From positions 52,854,501-52,918,500 of the forward strand of contig NC_092590.1 of the NCBI RefSeq assembly GCF_047663525.1: a stretch of 64,000 nt of DNA, in the 5' to 3' direction. The translations under genes were made by a program, and so were the position numbers. Positions within the stretch are counted from its first letter, which is position 1. The number at the start of each line of letters is the position of its first letter. Positions 21,734-59,462 of the stretch are shown piece after piece. The DNA comes from Anas platyrhynchos (Eukaryota; Chordata; Aves; Anseriformes; Anatidae). The notes below the pieces were generated by a model, which searched no databases, was not told the origin of the DNA, and saw nothing but the letters and a program-made list of their open reading frames with translations.

Positions 21734-22130
21734 GGGCGCCCCGACGAGCCCCGGAGGGTCCGGGGGGGGAGCAGAGGGGGCGCTCAGAGCCGGGCGGCGG
21801 CCGGAGCCCGCATCCCGGCTGTGCAGGGCTGGGCTCGGCTCTGCTGCCCTCCGCCTGCCGCCGGTGTCGCCGTGCCCACGGGGGCCGGGCCGGGCCCCCC
21901 CCGGCGGGGGCGGCGTCTCTCGGTGCGGCCCCGACGGCAGCGCCCCGCGGCCAGCGCCGCCCCCCGGCCCCGCAGCGCGGATGAGGGGATGGGGGGGCTC
22001 CGCAGCACCCCCTCGATCCCCCCTCCCAGAAGAGGCTGCTGCACGCAGGTGGGATCCCAGAGGGGGTGCGGAGGGGCGAGTGGTCGGATCCCGGCACCCC
22101 AAGGCGGTCTGAGAGGGGGTACGATGCAGG
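21734..22130 (-). promoter_or_regulatory. SLC10A4: SLC10A4 5' UTR and CpG promoter (inferred)
   Basis: Very GC-rich sequence directly upstream of the SLC10A4 start, without a TATA-like box, dropping abruptly to AT-rich DNA near 22130. This fits a CpG-island promoter. The transcription start cannot be placed. Confidence 0.5.
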
Positions 22131-24689
22131 CAGGTATAAAATCGTGCCTAAAGCGGCCGCGTTTCCACTGCCTCGTACTCTAATTTAATAATTGTGCCTT
22201 GCCTCAGTCCTTCAGAAGTGAAAACGCTGCGGCACCAGCATGGGAAGCGAGGCTGGAGGCTGGTGTGCAGGAGCCTCCCCCCCACAGGCTGTGCATCCCT
22301 GACTCTTACCCCGCACCCTGGCACCGTCTTTTCTTCTTTGCCCCAGAAATGCAGAGGGGTCACAGCCACGCTGTCACATTACTACTGGTGCAACTGGCTG
22401 GCAAGTCGTGCCTAGGGACAAAACCACGGGGAACGGCAACTTTGCCAAAGCGGTGCGAGCTTAATATCGCTCCGTCCGTGTTTGTTTCCTTGTCATTAGC
22501 TTAAGGAGAGTACAGGGGAGATGAGTCATTGGAGCCGAATGGCCAAACAGGATCCAGCCTGCTTCAGTTCATTCATATTTTGGGCTCTGTGCTGCTAGCC
22601 GAGGGGAGCACAGGGTCAGGGCGGCTTTCAGAGCCAGCAGTGTCCTTTGGACTGAACTTTCAGGTCCAAAAGCGTTTGCAGTGTATGAAGTGTGCTTTGT
22701 GAAGTGTTACCACTATGGTTCTTATCTTGTCCTTCACGTAGCCAACATTTGGCTTCACTGCATGTAGTTCGGTTGCTTATCGCATCGCCCCCATGCCATT
22801 GTGCCCACACCATCTCCCTGCTGCTGGAGCAGAGGGGGATTGCGGCATGCGACCCGAAGCTGTGTGGGGCACGAGCTGATCCAGCAGGTGTGAAGGGCCC
22901 AAAGCCACCCTCCTGTGTTATCTGCCAGTGGCACTCCCCAGGCTGCCTGCCGGAGCAGCTCTGTTCACGGGAAGATAGTTTTATGGCACAACGCGTGACA
23001 TGTTGTGGTGACAGGAGGAGGTCAGCAGGCCCCAGGAACCCAGCTGATGTGCCTCGCTGATTGTCAGCCCCATGGGTCCCGGCACCCTGGATGGCACCTC
23101 GTGTATTTTCACATTGGGAGCGTGGAGTGAAGAAATGTTGTGTCTGGCTCTGAGCATGGTTATTGTCTCTGTAATTCGCTGCGGGCTTTCATGATATGTC
23201 ATCGTTACGGTACAGTCTGGAGCCTGGAGTGGTATTAAGTCGTTGTGCAGCATCTGGCTGCGAGGCAGCCGGCTCGCGCGTAGTGCATGCCGCAGCGTAC
23301 CTAAATCAATGGGTCATTACTTCTCTGTTTTCTTTTGTGGAGAGCGGGAGAAAACGCGCTAGCTGCCCTGGTGTTACAGGAAGTACCAGATCGACTATTA
23401 GCGTATAAAAAGACCTGGCATGTAAAACCCATCGTATATCATTCTCAAATTATTCCTCATTATTCCATCTGTTGAAAATTGTACGAGTGGATAAAAGATA
23501 GTGAGAGCAAGAGGAGGGAAGAAAAGCAGTCACTGACATACATGTGCGTTGCAGCTTTTAACTTTTAAGGACAATATTGCCCTACATTATTTACAGAAGA
23601 GGCTTGATTTCTGAAGGAGAACAGGCATGCTTTAACCCAGCGTTGACTGTACTGTAAGGAATGACCAAAGCTGCTTTGCTGTTCATTCAGTCAGTGAATG
23701 CTCCAGCACAACGTGTGTGGACGTCACTCAAATCATTTGCTTCCACAAAAAGTGCCTGGCTTAGTCCCAGGTGATAGTAAAGCTGCAATCATCATGGGCA
23801 CGCCGTGAGGTCCCTGCAAGGCAGTTGCTGTGGTGGCAATGCCCGTCAGCGGTGAGGCCACCGAAGAGGCTGGGACATGGTCCTGTTGTGACCCCGATGT
23901 TCGGGCAAGGCCTAGCAGGAGTCACTGGTGCTTCCTAGGAGATGTACGTGCTGTTCCTACTTCACGTGCTGCTCAGTCGGGCTGTGGATAGAAATGGTGC
24001 CCGTCCTCTCCCTGGCATGGCCGGAGGAGACAGAGCCTGGCAGTGTGCGTCGTGCTGACCGGGAGGGAAACCTACACCCTACAGGTAGGCCAACTCTACA
24101 AAACCTGTGCTCCTGCTGCTGTTTATAACATAGATCCATTGCAGTTATTTCTGTGGCTTTGGAGAATTAGGAATCAGGGTTCGTGTATGTGGACACAGTG
24201 ATGATTTTGACGGTTCTGCCATGGTTATTTTTGTGCATTGGCTGGTGCTGGGATGCAGCAGGGCCCTCCCTGACACACATGCTGCCCCTAGGGTGGAACG
24301 GCTACAACAGACCTGGCTTCCCTAACCCAGCGGCAGGGCTTGCATTTCAGGGTGAGGAAATTTGGGTGCCTGTCCCTTCCCACCCTCCTTTACAGGAGCC
24401 GTTGCCATGGCGGGGAGGTGGCGGCAGGGGGTCGGCAGTGTGCAGGCCCCTGCTGCAAGGCCTCACCAGCAGCCCTCGCCCTGGCCCATGCGAGTGCCTT
24501 TTCTGCTCTAGTGCCTCTCTGGCTCACCCTGTGCCTGTTCTGTGGCACTGCCTGGCCTCATAGCCTTCCTGGGGCCCTGGGGGCAGCACCCATGTTGTCT
24601 CCTTGTGCCCCCAGAGCATTTTTCTCTTCAGTTGACCTCCCTATTTGTGGTAGTCCTGTCCCCTTCTCCCTCTGACTCCTATTTCAAAT
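22131..24689. other. Intergenic region upstream of SLC10A4
   Basis: 2.6 kb without a supported gene or repeat. The stretch 23080-23420 keeps CG dinucleotides outside the island and contains many short inverted motifs, so it might be regulatory. Open frames found here lack splice context or recognisable domains. Confidence 0.5.
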
Positions 24690-24875
24690 CAGAGAATCAC
24701 GGAATGGTTTGGGTTGGAAGGAACCTTAAAGCCCACCCAGTTCCACTCCCTGCCCTGGGCAGGGACACCTCCCACCAGCCCAGGCTGCCCAAAGCCCCAT
24801 CCAGCCTGGCCTTGAGCACTGCCAGGGATGGGGCACCCACAGCTTCTCTGGGCAGCCTGTGCCAGTGCCTCAGTC
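24690..24875 (-). mobile_element. CR1 LINE 3' end fragment (CR1-C/D-like)
   Basis: It starts with agagaatcac, then ggaatggtttgggttggaag, and carries the familiar tggcactgg / ctgggcagg text of CR1 3' ends through the text before gccagtgcctca. The 3' end is at low coordinate, so the element is on the - strand. About 190 bp, diverged and 5'-truncated. Confidence 0.9.
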
Positions 24876-27831
24876 AGTCACACTCATGGTCTCCACTCTG
24901 TTCCTCCCATGAGAGGAATACTCTGACATTCTTAACATCTGAAATGTTATTAAGTCAAGGTGTTGTGGAAGGGAAAAATCTGGGCACAGCTTGAACGCAT
25001 TAGCACAAGCTTCAATATTTGGCTACACCATCTTCCTTGTGTCCCCCTTGTTTGATTGACTGGGTATGGATCCCCAGCTCAGACCCGCAGATTGTTTCTG
25101 TGTCAGCAGTCCAGGGCAGAAATTATTATTGTAATAAAACCGTACTGTTATACTTGGTGTTCCCCCATGTTTATTTTTAAAGTGCCTCAAGGCCATTAAT
25201 CACCAAATGAAGTACATCAGAACTCAGGTTGCGATGTTCCAATAATTCACATCAGGACTAAGTGTTTAGAGCTACGTGATCCGCCTTTCAAAAACGAGAT
25301 GAAGAGATCTTTTGCCAGCCATCCCATTATAAACAGGCTTCTGGCCCATTTTCATGGAGGACTAATCCCGTAAACTGATTGTTGGTGGACATTTGTTGAG
25401 GCAGCTGTATGCCTGCAATTGGAAAGCCCTTATTGGTAGTGTACATTCAGATATTGCCTTGGCGAATTTTCGTTAGTAACTAAATGTTGCATGTGAGATA
25501 CGTTTACCTGAGTTCAGATAGGAAACCCTTCTGCCTCAGGCACTGCTCCCTTCTCTTGCTGTTTGTGATCTTTTTCTTGAGTCGGAGTATTATCAGGATC
25601 ATGATGAAAAAGCGTAATAAAATAAATGACCTGATGACTAATGCACGGCTCAGTCCAGAAGAGCCAGAATTAGCATCCTGTCCAGCCAGGCAGGGACAAG
25701 GGGTAAGATGGGGCTGCCTCGGAAGATGCAGAATTCAGCCTTAAAGGCCAAGTGGTGCCTCGTGCCACAGCCCTGGTTTTGTGGGGCTCCCCCAGGCTGA
25801 CCGAGGGTGAGCGTGGGCGCGCTCTGTCATCCGTGGGCACGGGGCATCCACCACCCAAAATCAGCCAGGGGCAGGAGTCGAGGGGGGGCTGAAACACGAA
25901 CTCAACGTGCTACAGGCACTTGTTGAGAAGAATGAGATGGATGCGGCGCACCGATAGCAGGATGTGCAAGAAGTGATAAATGGTGGTGGGTGGGGATGTG
26001 CGTACAGGCACTGGCCCAGGCCCAACTGCGTTTATAGGCTTCCGTTTCCCATTGAGGCTTGCAGCCCCCCTCTTAATTTCCTACGCAGGAACCTAACCAG
26101 CGTTAGGGTCATAAATCAAATGAGGTAGAGCACACGAATGTAGTCTTGTGCCTGTAAAATCTATTGTTGTTTTTTTTTTAAAAAAAAAGCAGATCAGAGT
26201 AAATGACACCAACCCTGTATTGTCCGACAGTACAGTTTAAATGTCAAAAAATACAGAAATAAATGTAATAATACCTACAGCATTGTTTGCTTTATGGAGT
26301 ATTAACCTAATTGAAGAAAGACACCCCAAAGACAAATTATGTCTCTCTCCTGCCCAAGCTTTCTCCATATTAAAAGGGATGTCAATAATGAGTCCCTGTG
26401 GGAAAGATAGGAGTTAACAGCATCAATAACCTATCTCACATTACACAAAGAAATCTTTGCCCTCTGTTTTCACTTGTATTGCTGTGTCTAAGGCTGCTAG
26501 GTGTGGGCTGAGTGTTGTGTGAGAAGCTTTATAAACGTAGAATAAAAATGCTGCTCATTCCGCTGGCAAATTTTTACAGAATAATAAAAATGAACATCTG
26601 CAGGGCTGATCCAACACAGACTTCAGAACAGGTATGCTGTTACCTAAATTAAATCTCAAACTATCTACAAAGAAATCTCAGATGAATGGGAAGAAATAAA
26701 TCTCAACCATAATGGTAATCTTGTAATACCTGTCCTAGATAATGTTGTATATGAATCCCATGAAAATAGGCTTGACACATTGAGTGTATGGACACTTTTA
26801 AAACAGTGATGAAGCAGAAATGTGATTTAATTACTTAAAGAATATTCTTGATGTTGAATCTGTGGTATTAGTAGGACTGCCATGTTGCTGCAGGTAAGGA
26901 AGATGTACTCTGGACTTTGTAGCCCTGTTGATTTGCCAGGAAGATGACTTGTGTCTTAGTCAATGAAATGTTTGACTTCTTTTTTGGGGTGCGTGAGCAG
27001 AATGCTGTTTATGAAGCATGGAGTGGTATTTCTTCCTGTGTGAGGTGCTGACCCTACGTGAAAGCGGTGGCTTTCTTCTGGGGTCTCAGCTTCAAAAATA
27101 ATTTGGATAAATTGAAATGTTTAAAATGCTAAAAAAAATTGGTTGAATTTGGAAAATGGGCCCTACAGCAAAGGGTTGGTGCTCTGTATCCGAGGTGGAG
27201 CTGCTGGATGACTTTGCCACCATCTCTAACTATCTGTATGTGGAGCAGATTGCTAGTAAGAGCAAATAGCCTTTTTCATGGTCGTGGGGAAGAGCACAAG
27301 TAAACCCAAGGTTCACAAATGGAAGTGAGACGAGTCCAGAGGAGTAAGAGGGTGCAGGACTGGTGTTGGCCTGCATACTGTACTGCAGGCTGACTTCTGT
27401 GCTTTGGCTGCAGGTTGGCAGCGTTGTCACTGGTGTGCTGTGTTTAGCTGCTGGCTTGGATGTAGCAATGCCAGAAATGTCACCTGGAGCCATTGCAGGT
27501 CTCCAGTCCATGCTGCAGCCCCCAGGAGGACTCCCCTCGCCAGGGGTGCGGATGGAGACACCAACACTGCGCATTGTCAGCTGCTGCACAGACAAAGGGT
27601 TATTCTTTGTCTGTAGCCAAAATTAGCAAAAATTCACTTCTAGGACAGGCTAAATTAAAAAACAGTTTTACAGTAAAATCAAAGCTATCCAAAGATTGGA
27701 TCTGCTGAAATCTTTCATTAACCTTTGTGTTTCTGTGCTGTTTCTAAGATGTGCCAACTTTTAAATGAGATGTAATTGCACTTTTTTTTTTTTTTTAAAT
27801 TGACGTATATATATAGCTGAATATGAATATA

Positions 27832-27859
27832 CATATATATATATATATATTTTTTTTTT
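27832..27859. repeat. (AT)n microsatellite followed by a T run
   Basis: About nine AT units followed by nine to ten T in the SLC10A4-SLAIN2 intergenic space. Confidence 0.85.
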
Positions 27860-30800
27860 CAGCTAAATAATTAATCAAATCTGCTGTGAGTTTGTGAGTA
27901 GTTTAATTTGTCTCCGGAAATGTAATATTCTTAAGTGTTTCTGCCATCTCTAACATCAGCCAAAAATGTCCAGCCTGTGGGTTATGTTCAGCTGCTTTGG
28001 GGTATGAGCGATTAGAGGGTAGGAAATAAATGGAAGTAGCTTTGGAAAATAATCTGACAAGAGCATGGAGCTGCAATGGGTTTAAGCTGCTGTAAGGCAG
28101 ATTCAGATGAGATATGGACAGGGCAAGCAAAAAATAAAGGTACTGAAGCTTGGGACTAGCTGGTGTGGGGAGGCTGCGGAGGTCTCACAGAAAAGGCCAG
28201 GGGACATCTCCACGGCAGGAGATGCAGGTTTTGCTCTGGGGTGGCGTGGTGGGATGTGGTGGCCTCCTGGTACCTGAGCCTCTGATGCCTCATCCTCCTC
28301 CTCTGTGAGCTGCTGATGCCAAGCTGTGTTGGTGAAAGTTGGTGCAGGAGCACGCCCGCAGCCAAGCTGGCAGGGGCAGGAGAGGTTCTCAGCACAGCAC
28401 TGAAGCCCGCGGCCAGAGCTTCCTGTGACTTTTATTAAGCTGGCATTTTGCACGGTGCTTGCCAAGCAGGCAGGACTGTTTGAAGGTCGGATGTTCAGAG
28501 GAAGGAACAAAGAGCCCCTGGACCTTTATTTCAGAGGAAAGAATTCAAGGAAAAAAGGAAACACCATTGGAATAAACACGTACAGAATGAGTAACTTATG
28601 AGTAACCTTTTGGATGGAGCTGCCTTTGCTCCATCCATGGTAATAACAGAAAACAAAATATTAGAAATGTAATTAATTTTAATGTATTAAAGTTATAAAA
28701 ATCATTGCGCACACACACATTTTACATATAATTTCCAAACAAGCTGCTCATTTGTAGCTGCAGTAGTACATGGGGATTTGTACCTTACTGCCAGGGCTGC
28801 AGCAGTAACTCAGCATACACAGCACGAGCTCTTCATTAGGAACAAATCTCCACAGAGAACTGTGTTTCTACAACTGATAAGCACCCACAGGGCCTGTTTT
28901 CAGTTGTAGTTTCTTGACATGTTAGAGCAACAGTGCAGCAGCCCTCAGCAGGACAGGCCTTATGCCATGAGCAAACGATCTCTGCAGCCACATCGGCCCT
29001 GCTCACCCAGAGGACCCACAGCGAGAGCGACCCGCTGCTCTCCTACAGCAAGCTCTGATCACCAGGCACCAGGATTTCTGTGCAAGGACTTTCTGTTCTT
29101 CAGCTCTTAAACAGCCAAGGAGGTTTAGGTCTACACTGTCAGTGAGTAAAGTCTAGCAGGGCTATTTCAGACCCTGTGATATGGATGAAAGACAAAACAA
29201 AGGAGCAGTCCTTGCCCTAAAGCATAAAAACTACTCTACAAGACGGAACTGCCAGGGATGGTGGTGAAGTGGTCAGTCACAACATCTGGAATAGGCTGGC
29301 CTCTTTAAGAACAAGGGGTGAAGTGCAGGAGTGACTCTGAAATGTCTCTTTTCTGTGTTAGACGAAGTCAGACACCTGTATGAGAGGTGTGCTTTTCCTG
29401 CCCAGCTCTGCACTGCTTTGTCTTGCCTCAGACCAGAGCACTCCTGGGATAAATGCAGTTGGGATAAATTCACACAAGACCCCAAGAAGAGTTTTACCTA
29501 AGTGGAGGGCAATGGGGTGAGTTGAAACCCAACCATACCTAACTTTGGAGAGAAAGCTGCAGCAAAAGCAAGGACACCCTCTAGTGTTTGGAGAGTCCCG
29601 AGAACACAAAAACAAAAACAAACCAACCAAAGCAATATTTATGAGTTAAAAAGCACGAAAGACAGAAAAGTAGGTCTGAAAGCAGAGGGCATAAATGGTC
29701 TATAAACGTAATCCATCTGGGTTTTGACTTTTGAGATGAGGTTACTGGTAGACAGCTTTCAGCAATTTGCTTTGGTAATTAATGCTGTTTAATTATCTTC
29801 ATAATTAGGAGCATGCAGGAAGTGGGAACGGGCTGATAAAAACAACCTGCTAATGAAAAAAAACCTTGGTTGGGGCACCAGCACAGGAGAACAGGGTTGG
29901 AGTGTTAGCACTGGGCTGAGGCAAGCACAGTGCCCATAAAGGCCACAGGTCCCGAGATCACAGATGAGAACGACTTTGTAATACGTTGGCTGTACAGCTG
30001 AGGTATTCAGCCCGGATTTAGGAGCTCTGATCTGAAGTGGCATCTCTGTCAAGGTAAGGAAAAATGAGGGCTAGAAGTCGGGAGGTGCTGCTATGGTGCA
30101 GCAAGCCCTGACCAGCAGGTTGTAAGTTATTTTGGCAGAGGCATCTTCCATTTCTCCTGCTGCCAGTGGTCCATAAGCTGTGATGGCTGGCGAGGTGCAA
30201 GCCTTGCACATCAGCCTGTGTCTCAGTGCCTTGGGCTCTTGCTAGCTCCTTCATTCAAGCTCTTACACCATGCAATATGCTTGTTATTTATCCTGGATTG
30301 CAACGTTTCACGTGGAGGCAAATGGCAGAGGTGAAAAGACCACCAGGTATCACTAACATCCCTGCTCTCTGTTCAGGAGAAAGTAGGCTGAATTTGCCAG
30401 ACCTGAGCAGAGGATTATGCTGTACCAAAGCTGCTCTGCTCCTGGATGGAGCCAGGCTTGGGGGCTCTGCCATATGCACATCATTATGTCCCTCAGGATG
30501 CTCGTGTTCCTGAACGCAGCTTGGGCAATACCATCAGAGCTCAGTTCACCTAAGCCTGTGTGAATGGCAGCATAAATACATTAACTAAGTCTTTGTTGAT
30601 TTTTTTTCCCACCTCCCCCCAGGAAGAAAAATTCTGCCGACCCTGACATTTACAGTAGACATTATCTGCTCTGTGACATTTGGTCTTATAAACTGAAGCT
30701 GGCCAAATTTCCATCCGTGACTTACCCCGCTGCCATAGCCAAGGTACGACATGAATCACCGACCCTTTTCTCCAAATAGCAGAGCACCTGCCCCCCTTTC

Positions 30801-32613
30801 GAGGTACATAGGCACAAGTGGCATTGATGAAGGGCTGAGCCCCAGGAACACACGGGCAGCGTGATCAGAAATTGTGGCAGAGCAGGGAACTGAAGGAGTG
30901 CCCTCTGTCCTAGTCTTGTGCCATAATGATTTTTTGTGATCCCGAGGCCAGGTGACAGCAGCGATGCCACACTGCTGCCGCTGACATCCAGGCACTTCTT
31001 GAAACGGAGGAGAATCAGGACAAAATTCTCCTTATTCAAGTCAGCTGAAGCAGTGGTAATGGTGGTTTTGTGTCTGCATTAGCCCTGGAGTGGATGGACA
31101 GAAACAACATAACCTTGCTGTAGGCTCTGCGGTTGGGTAAGTAAAGATAAATGGACAACCACAGAGCTGATAAATTAGAGGCTAAGGCAGGGACTGAGGA
31201 GCAGAGGGCTTGCCTGATGTCCTCTCACCCACTTTGTCCCGGAGACTCCAAATGGCAGCACTTGCTTCAGTTTCATTTCTGAAGGAGGATCATGAAGAGG
31301 ATTTATCACAAGCTATGCCTGTCTTGCCAGTAATTTTCATTTGTACAGAGCTCTGCTTGCAGAACAAAGATTGTGTAGTAGATATTACAGCAGGGGACAC
31401 CTTGTCTAGCCCACAGCCTGTCTGTCCGTGGCCAAGGAGCAGTGCCTGTGGAAAGCATTAAATGCACCTGGACATATTTTGTAATTCACTGTTTGCAGCA
31501 GGTGTGGATGAGGCACTATGCTAACAAACCATGGCTGTTAGGGAACCATTTGAGCCACCTGTGCCTTTAGTCCTGCTGAGATCTGGAACTTGGTTCAGTC
31601 ACTCCAGTGGAGTTTTGTGTCCTGCTTAACATAGTCACAACTGAATTTACCATCTAACGTGGAGGACAGTGATGCACAGCACAACTGTGTGACACACCAG
31701 GGCTGAAAATACCATTAGAAAACAGTTCTAGGGCCAGTGAGCCCAATGTAACCTTTGCTCGTTTCAGTTTAGGGAGACTCTCTGAAGTGAAAGCATCTTT
31801 GCTATGCTGAAGGTCTATGTAAAACACGTGTACTCCACGGTGCCCACATCCCAGCCTCATTTTCCTGAAAGGAGACTGCAGACGGGCTACCTGTAGGTGT
31901 CAGTCTTGTACTAGAGAATGGCCACGGTTATTTTTTTTTTTTTTTTAAAGAAATCTCATCTCAGACTTGTTCTACTTAGTAAGTAAATAAAATACAAAAT
32001 AGTGGACTACACTGGGATAAACAATTAACAGTGACCCTCACTGAATTTTGTTAAACGGATTTACCATTACATACACCCCACCCAGAATTAAAGCTCTTAA
32101 CCATACTGATGCCTTGTGACACAGAGGTGTGTTCATATTAGGGAGACTGGTTTACCAAACCTGACAGCCGTGCTATTGCTACAGATCTGTTAAGTGGCAT
32201 CTCTCCTGTAACGATCTCCATTTTAAGAGTTTGTGGAAAGCCTGTAGATTAGCTCTTCCAGTCATCTTACTCAAGGGGTTATATTTGTTTCCGAACTGTG
32301 AGGTTCAATGATTTCCAACCTACTGCAGTGGTAGAAGAGATGAGCAAAATCACTGTCATAAAAATTCAGAATATAGTTTTATATTCTGAATATATTCTGA
32401 AAATATGTATTTATATATAGTCATGTTACTTGAATTATGCGGTGTCCTTCCAGAGCAGAGGCCTCTGTGCACAAGTTCCTCAATGTACCCATGAAATCAC
32501 AGATCTGACCCAAATGCAGTGTTGTACTCTCTTCATGAATTGCAGGCGGCAGTAGCTGATATTGGTAAGTATTGAAAAAATGAATGCAGTGCTTGAAAAA
32601 CAGACTAACCAAT

Positions 32614-32636
32614 AAAAAAAAAAAAAAAAAAAAAAA
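32614..32636. repeat. A23 homopolymer
   Basis: An uninterrupted run of 23 A downstream of the SLAIN2 3' end. No retroposed body with a flanking duplication was recognised before it. Confidence 0.85.
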
Positions 32637-32736
32637 GCCCAAATCTGTTAAAACACCCTCTAGATGTGTAAAGGCTTTTATAAAGTTTGTTGTAAAAATA
32701 ACGACCCAGGAAGTATTCTGTGGTAAGAATATTTTA

Positions 32737-35354
32737 TATATATATTTTTACACTTTTAACACTTACAAAAACATTCAAACACAAAAAAAAAATTAAATAA
32801 CTTTGGAAGCAGAACAAGTCTTTCTGCCTACATACATACAACAATTCCAAGCTGTTGGCACACAAAGTAATCCACATTCATAAAACCCTTACTACTATAT
32901 CAAACATAAGTTAAGTAAATCATAGGCACTAGTTTATCAAATCCATATTTCCACACTTCTGCAGTAATCTCTAAACACAGAGCCCCATGATTTCCTGATA
33001 TCAATAAACTGGTAATGCACAAAGGCTTTTAGTGAACAGATAGTCTGTTTCTTCAGGAAGTTGTTAGCTGTATTCCAGGGGGAGTAGAACGGCAGAGGAA
33101 AGAATGCTTACAGAACTGAAGCTGAACTTAGCCAAGTGATGAATTACTTAACTTAAGGAAACGTATTACAACAGTTTGATGCAGCCATGGTAAAACCCCA
33201 ATATTGTCATCTAAACTGAATCGCAAAATTGAAAAGTCTGTTAAGCATTTGATAAAATCCACCAATTAAAATTCATCTTTTGTCAATGAAGACTGCAGCA
33301 TTGCTTTATAAAAAGCTGAAATGTTAGAATTCAGGCTTTTATGGGAAGAGGTGCATTTGATCTCTTCTGCTCACTAGTTACATGATGCTGCCTAACTAAC
33401 ATCCGTTACCTGCACCAGCAAGTGACACGAGGCTACGTTAATGCCTAAGAGTGGTTTACTGCTGCCAGGTAGTTTCTTTACTTCTGCTGAAACCTTGCTG
33501 AATTACAGTATATTTGATACCCAGACTTCAAAGTCTCGACACAGATCTAGGTCTGGAGTGTGAAGTCACTCGTCAATCCAAAACATGCCTACAGCTGCTG
33601 GAGTAATTAGAGCTGCAAATCAGTCTTCACTCCTTCCTATTTGGCTTCTTCCAACTCAAGTAGTATTGCATGGCTTTTCATCCAGGAATATGCTAATGCT
33701 AGCCTAAAATTCAAGTGCCAGAATTTCAGGGTTAGTTATCCTCATGGTGGTGGGAATCAAAATACACCTGCAGTTCCAACCTCAGATACTAACGGGGCTG
33801 AAGGCTACCTACCGTCCAATCCAACCTGTAGTGTTTGTCAGTCATTGCACAAAGGATACCATTCACATTCTGTTACTTCATCAACTGTACACCCAAAATA
33901 CTGAAAAAGCTTCAAACAAAATCCCTTCCATTTAACTAGTCCCACCCAATACAACTTTAGTTACAAAATTTTGCATGATGTCTTCCGGAACAGAAAACAA
34001 TGGTTCAAATGGTAATTGTATGAATGAGTTGCTTTGAGCAAAATGTGAGTGTTAGAATAAGTCAGAGCCACTGGAGGAATTTAATAGCTTGTAAACAGAC
34101 ATAGCAGGTTTCATACTCTGTTACCAGTAACGTAAGATACACATATGTAAGGCAAAGTACATATTTAAACACACTTACATGGGCAATATCTTCTGTAAAA
34201 ATATTTACAATTTAAAATAAACCAATTTAAGAAATGGATGAAAGTAAAAAAATAGGATACAGAAAACTCCCTCATACCATGGAACATCACCTAAATGAAT
34301 ATCATTTGGCATCAAGAGTCAACTCATTACCTTAAAATTTGTATGTTACAAGTGCATAGTTGTGTTTCCTTCTCCGTAACTACCAGCATTTACAGTTTTG
34401 TTCCAGGCTGCAAGCATAGTGGTATGGTATTCGAACAAAGCAACATTACTACTTGCTCTTTCCTTTTCAAGGAAACCTGCTATAAAAAAAAGTTTTCCCC
34501 AAATAGCGTGCCATGTGTTAAAAATGTGGCTACAATAGCAAAGGCCATCTTTCCTGAGCCAGAAACGTTAAGGTTAGAAAGATTGTACGGATGATACGAA
34601 GCCCTTTTGGCAATCAAACATATAAGAGCATGTAAAGCTGATAAATCAACGTTGGAAAGATGCAATCTATACTATTGTGTTTGTGTACGTCTGCTACATT
34701 CAAACCTTCAACGTTAATAAAAGCCATGGCTACTATTTACTGTTCTACCTAAGCCTCCAGAGTAACTTCTGATTCTTTCTGAAGGATGTACGTACCACTT
34801 TCCCCAACGAGAATCTCAAACAATTGTGAAAAGCAATGTTCTGTTAGCACTGTAGCAGTCTGCAATCAGAATACCCACTCTGATTAATGTGGTCTTGTTT
34901 TAATAGTACATATTCACCAATCATTTTGCTGATTTAAAACAGTTTAAAATGAAGTTTAGGACAATCTAAGTTGACTGTTATACTTGCTCTTTTTCAAGAT
35001 GGGCATTTCTTTGGCATTCGTTAGGTTTTTGCCCAGACATTGGCCACTGTCATAAATGCTCAAATTGATATATTTTTAGCAAGCAAGCAAAAAAAAAACA
35101 AAAACGAAAACCAACAACAGAACTGAGAGCAATTTAATGTGGAAGTGATTGTATGATCACCAAACATCTGATGTTAGATGTCATTAAAGTGCTGCTTTAT
35201 AATCTCTGCCAGTTTGTGCTAATTAGAGACAGAGAGGTCTGGAATTTTTACAAATCCCAAAAGTCACATCTGAACAGTCTGTATAATCGAGCTGTCTGTT
35301 AGTCTGGTGAGGAAGCATCCATGAGCACTGGAACTTTGCATTACACTTTGCAGT
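32737..35354 (-). other. SLAIN2: SLAIN2 3' flank / probable 3' UTR
   Basis: About 2.6 kb of AT-rich, repeat-free sequence after the SLAIN2 stop. No canonical AATAAA occurs on the - strand in this stretch by eye; ATTAAA hexamers lie at 35133-35138, 34899-34904 and 34080-34085, and TATAAA variants lie near 32733. The 3' UTR may end at any of these. Confidence 0.4.
35133..35138 (-). terminator. SLAIN2: Candidate SLAIN2 poly(A) signal ATTAAA
   Basis: The first strong variant hexamer on the - strand, 217 nt after the SLAIN2 stop. Further ATTAAA sites downstream may give longer 3' UTRs. Confidence 0.3.

Positions 35355-59462
<24,108 letters not shown>

Larger units (their letters stand above)
18140..22130. 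other. CpG-rich island covering ZAR1 and SLC10A4
   Basis: By eye this is the only large block of the window with high GC and frequent CG dinucleotides, densest at 18.3-19.7 kb and 21.0-22.1 kb. The flanks are AT-rich. It covers both promoters and most exons, and produces many long spurious open frames on the opposite strand. Confidence 0.8.
24876..32700. other. Intergenic region between SLC10A4 and the SLAIN2 3' end
   Basis: Roughly 7.8 kb with no gene that I can support. It holds a T15 run (27782-27796), a TA-repeat/T run (27832-27859), a T16 run (31931-31946) and an A23 run (32614-32636). The 25125-25480 part is AT-rich, non-repetitive and rich in TAAT/ATTA core motifs, as in some conserved noncoding elements. 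The rest is featureless by eye. Confidence 0.5.

Noticed and set aside
20660-22183. 507-codon + strand open frame across SLC10A4, and a second one at 20727-22112
   Set aside because: These are shadows of GC-rich, stop-poor DNA on the strand opposite SLC10A4. They are rich in Pro/Ala/Gly/Arg/Gln, run across both SLC10A4 introns and have no known domain.
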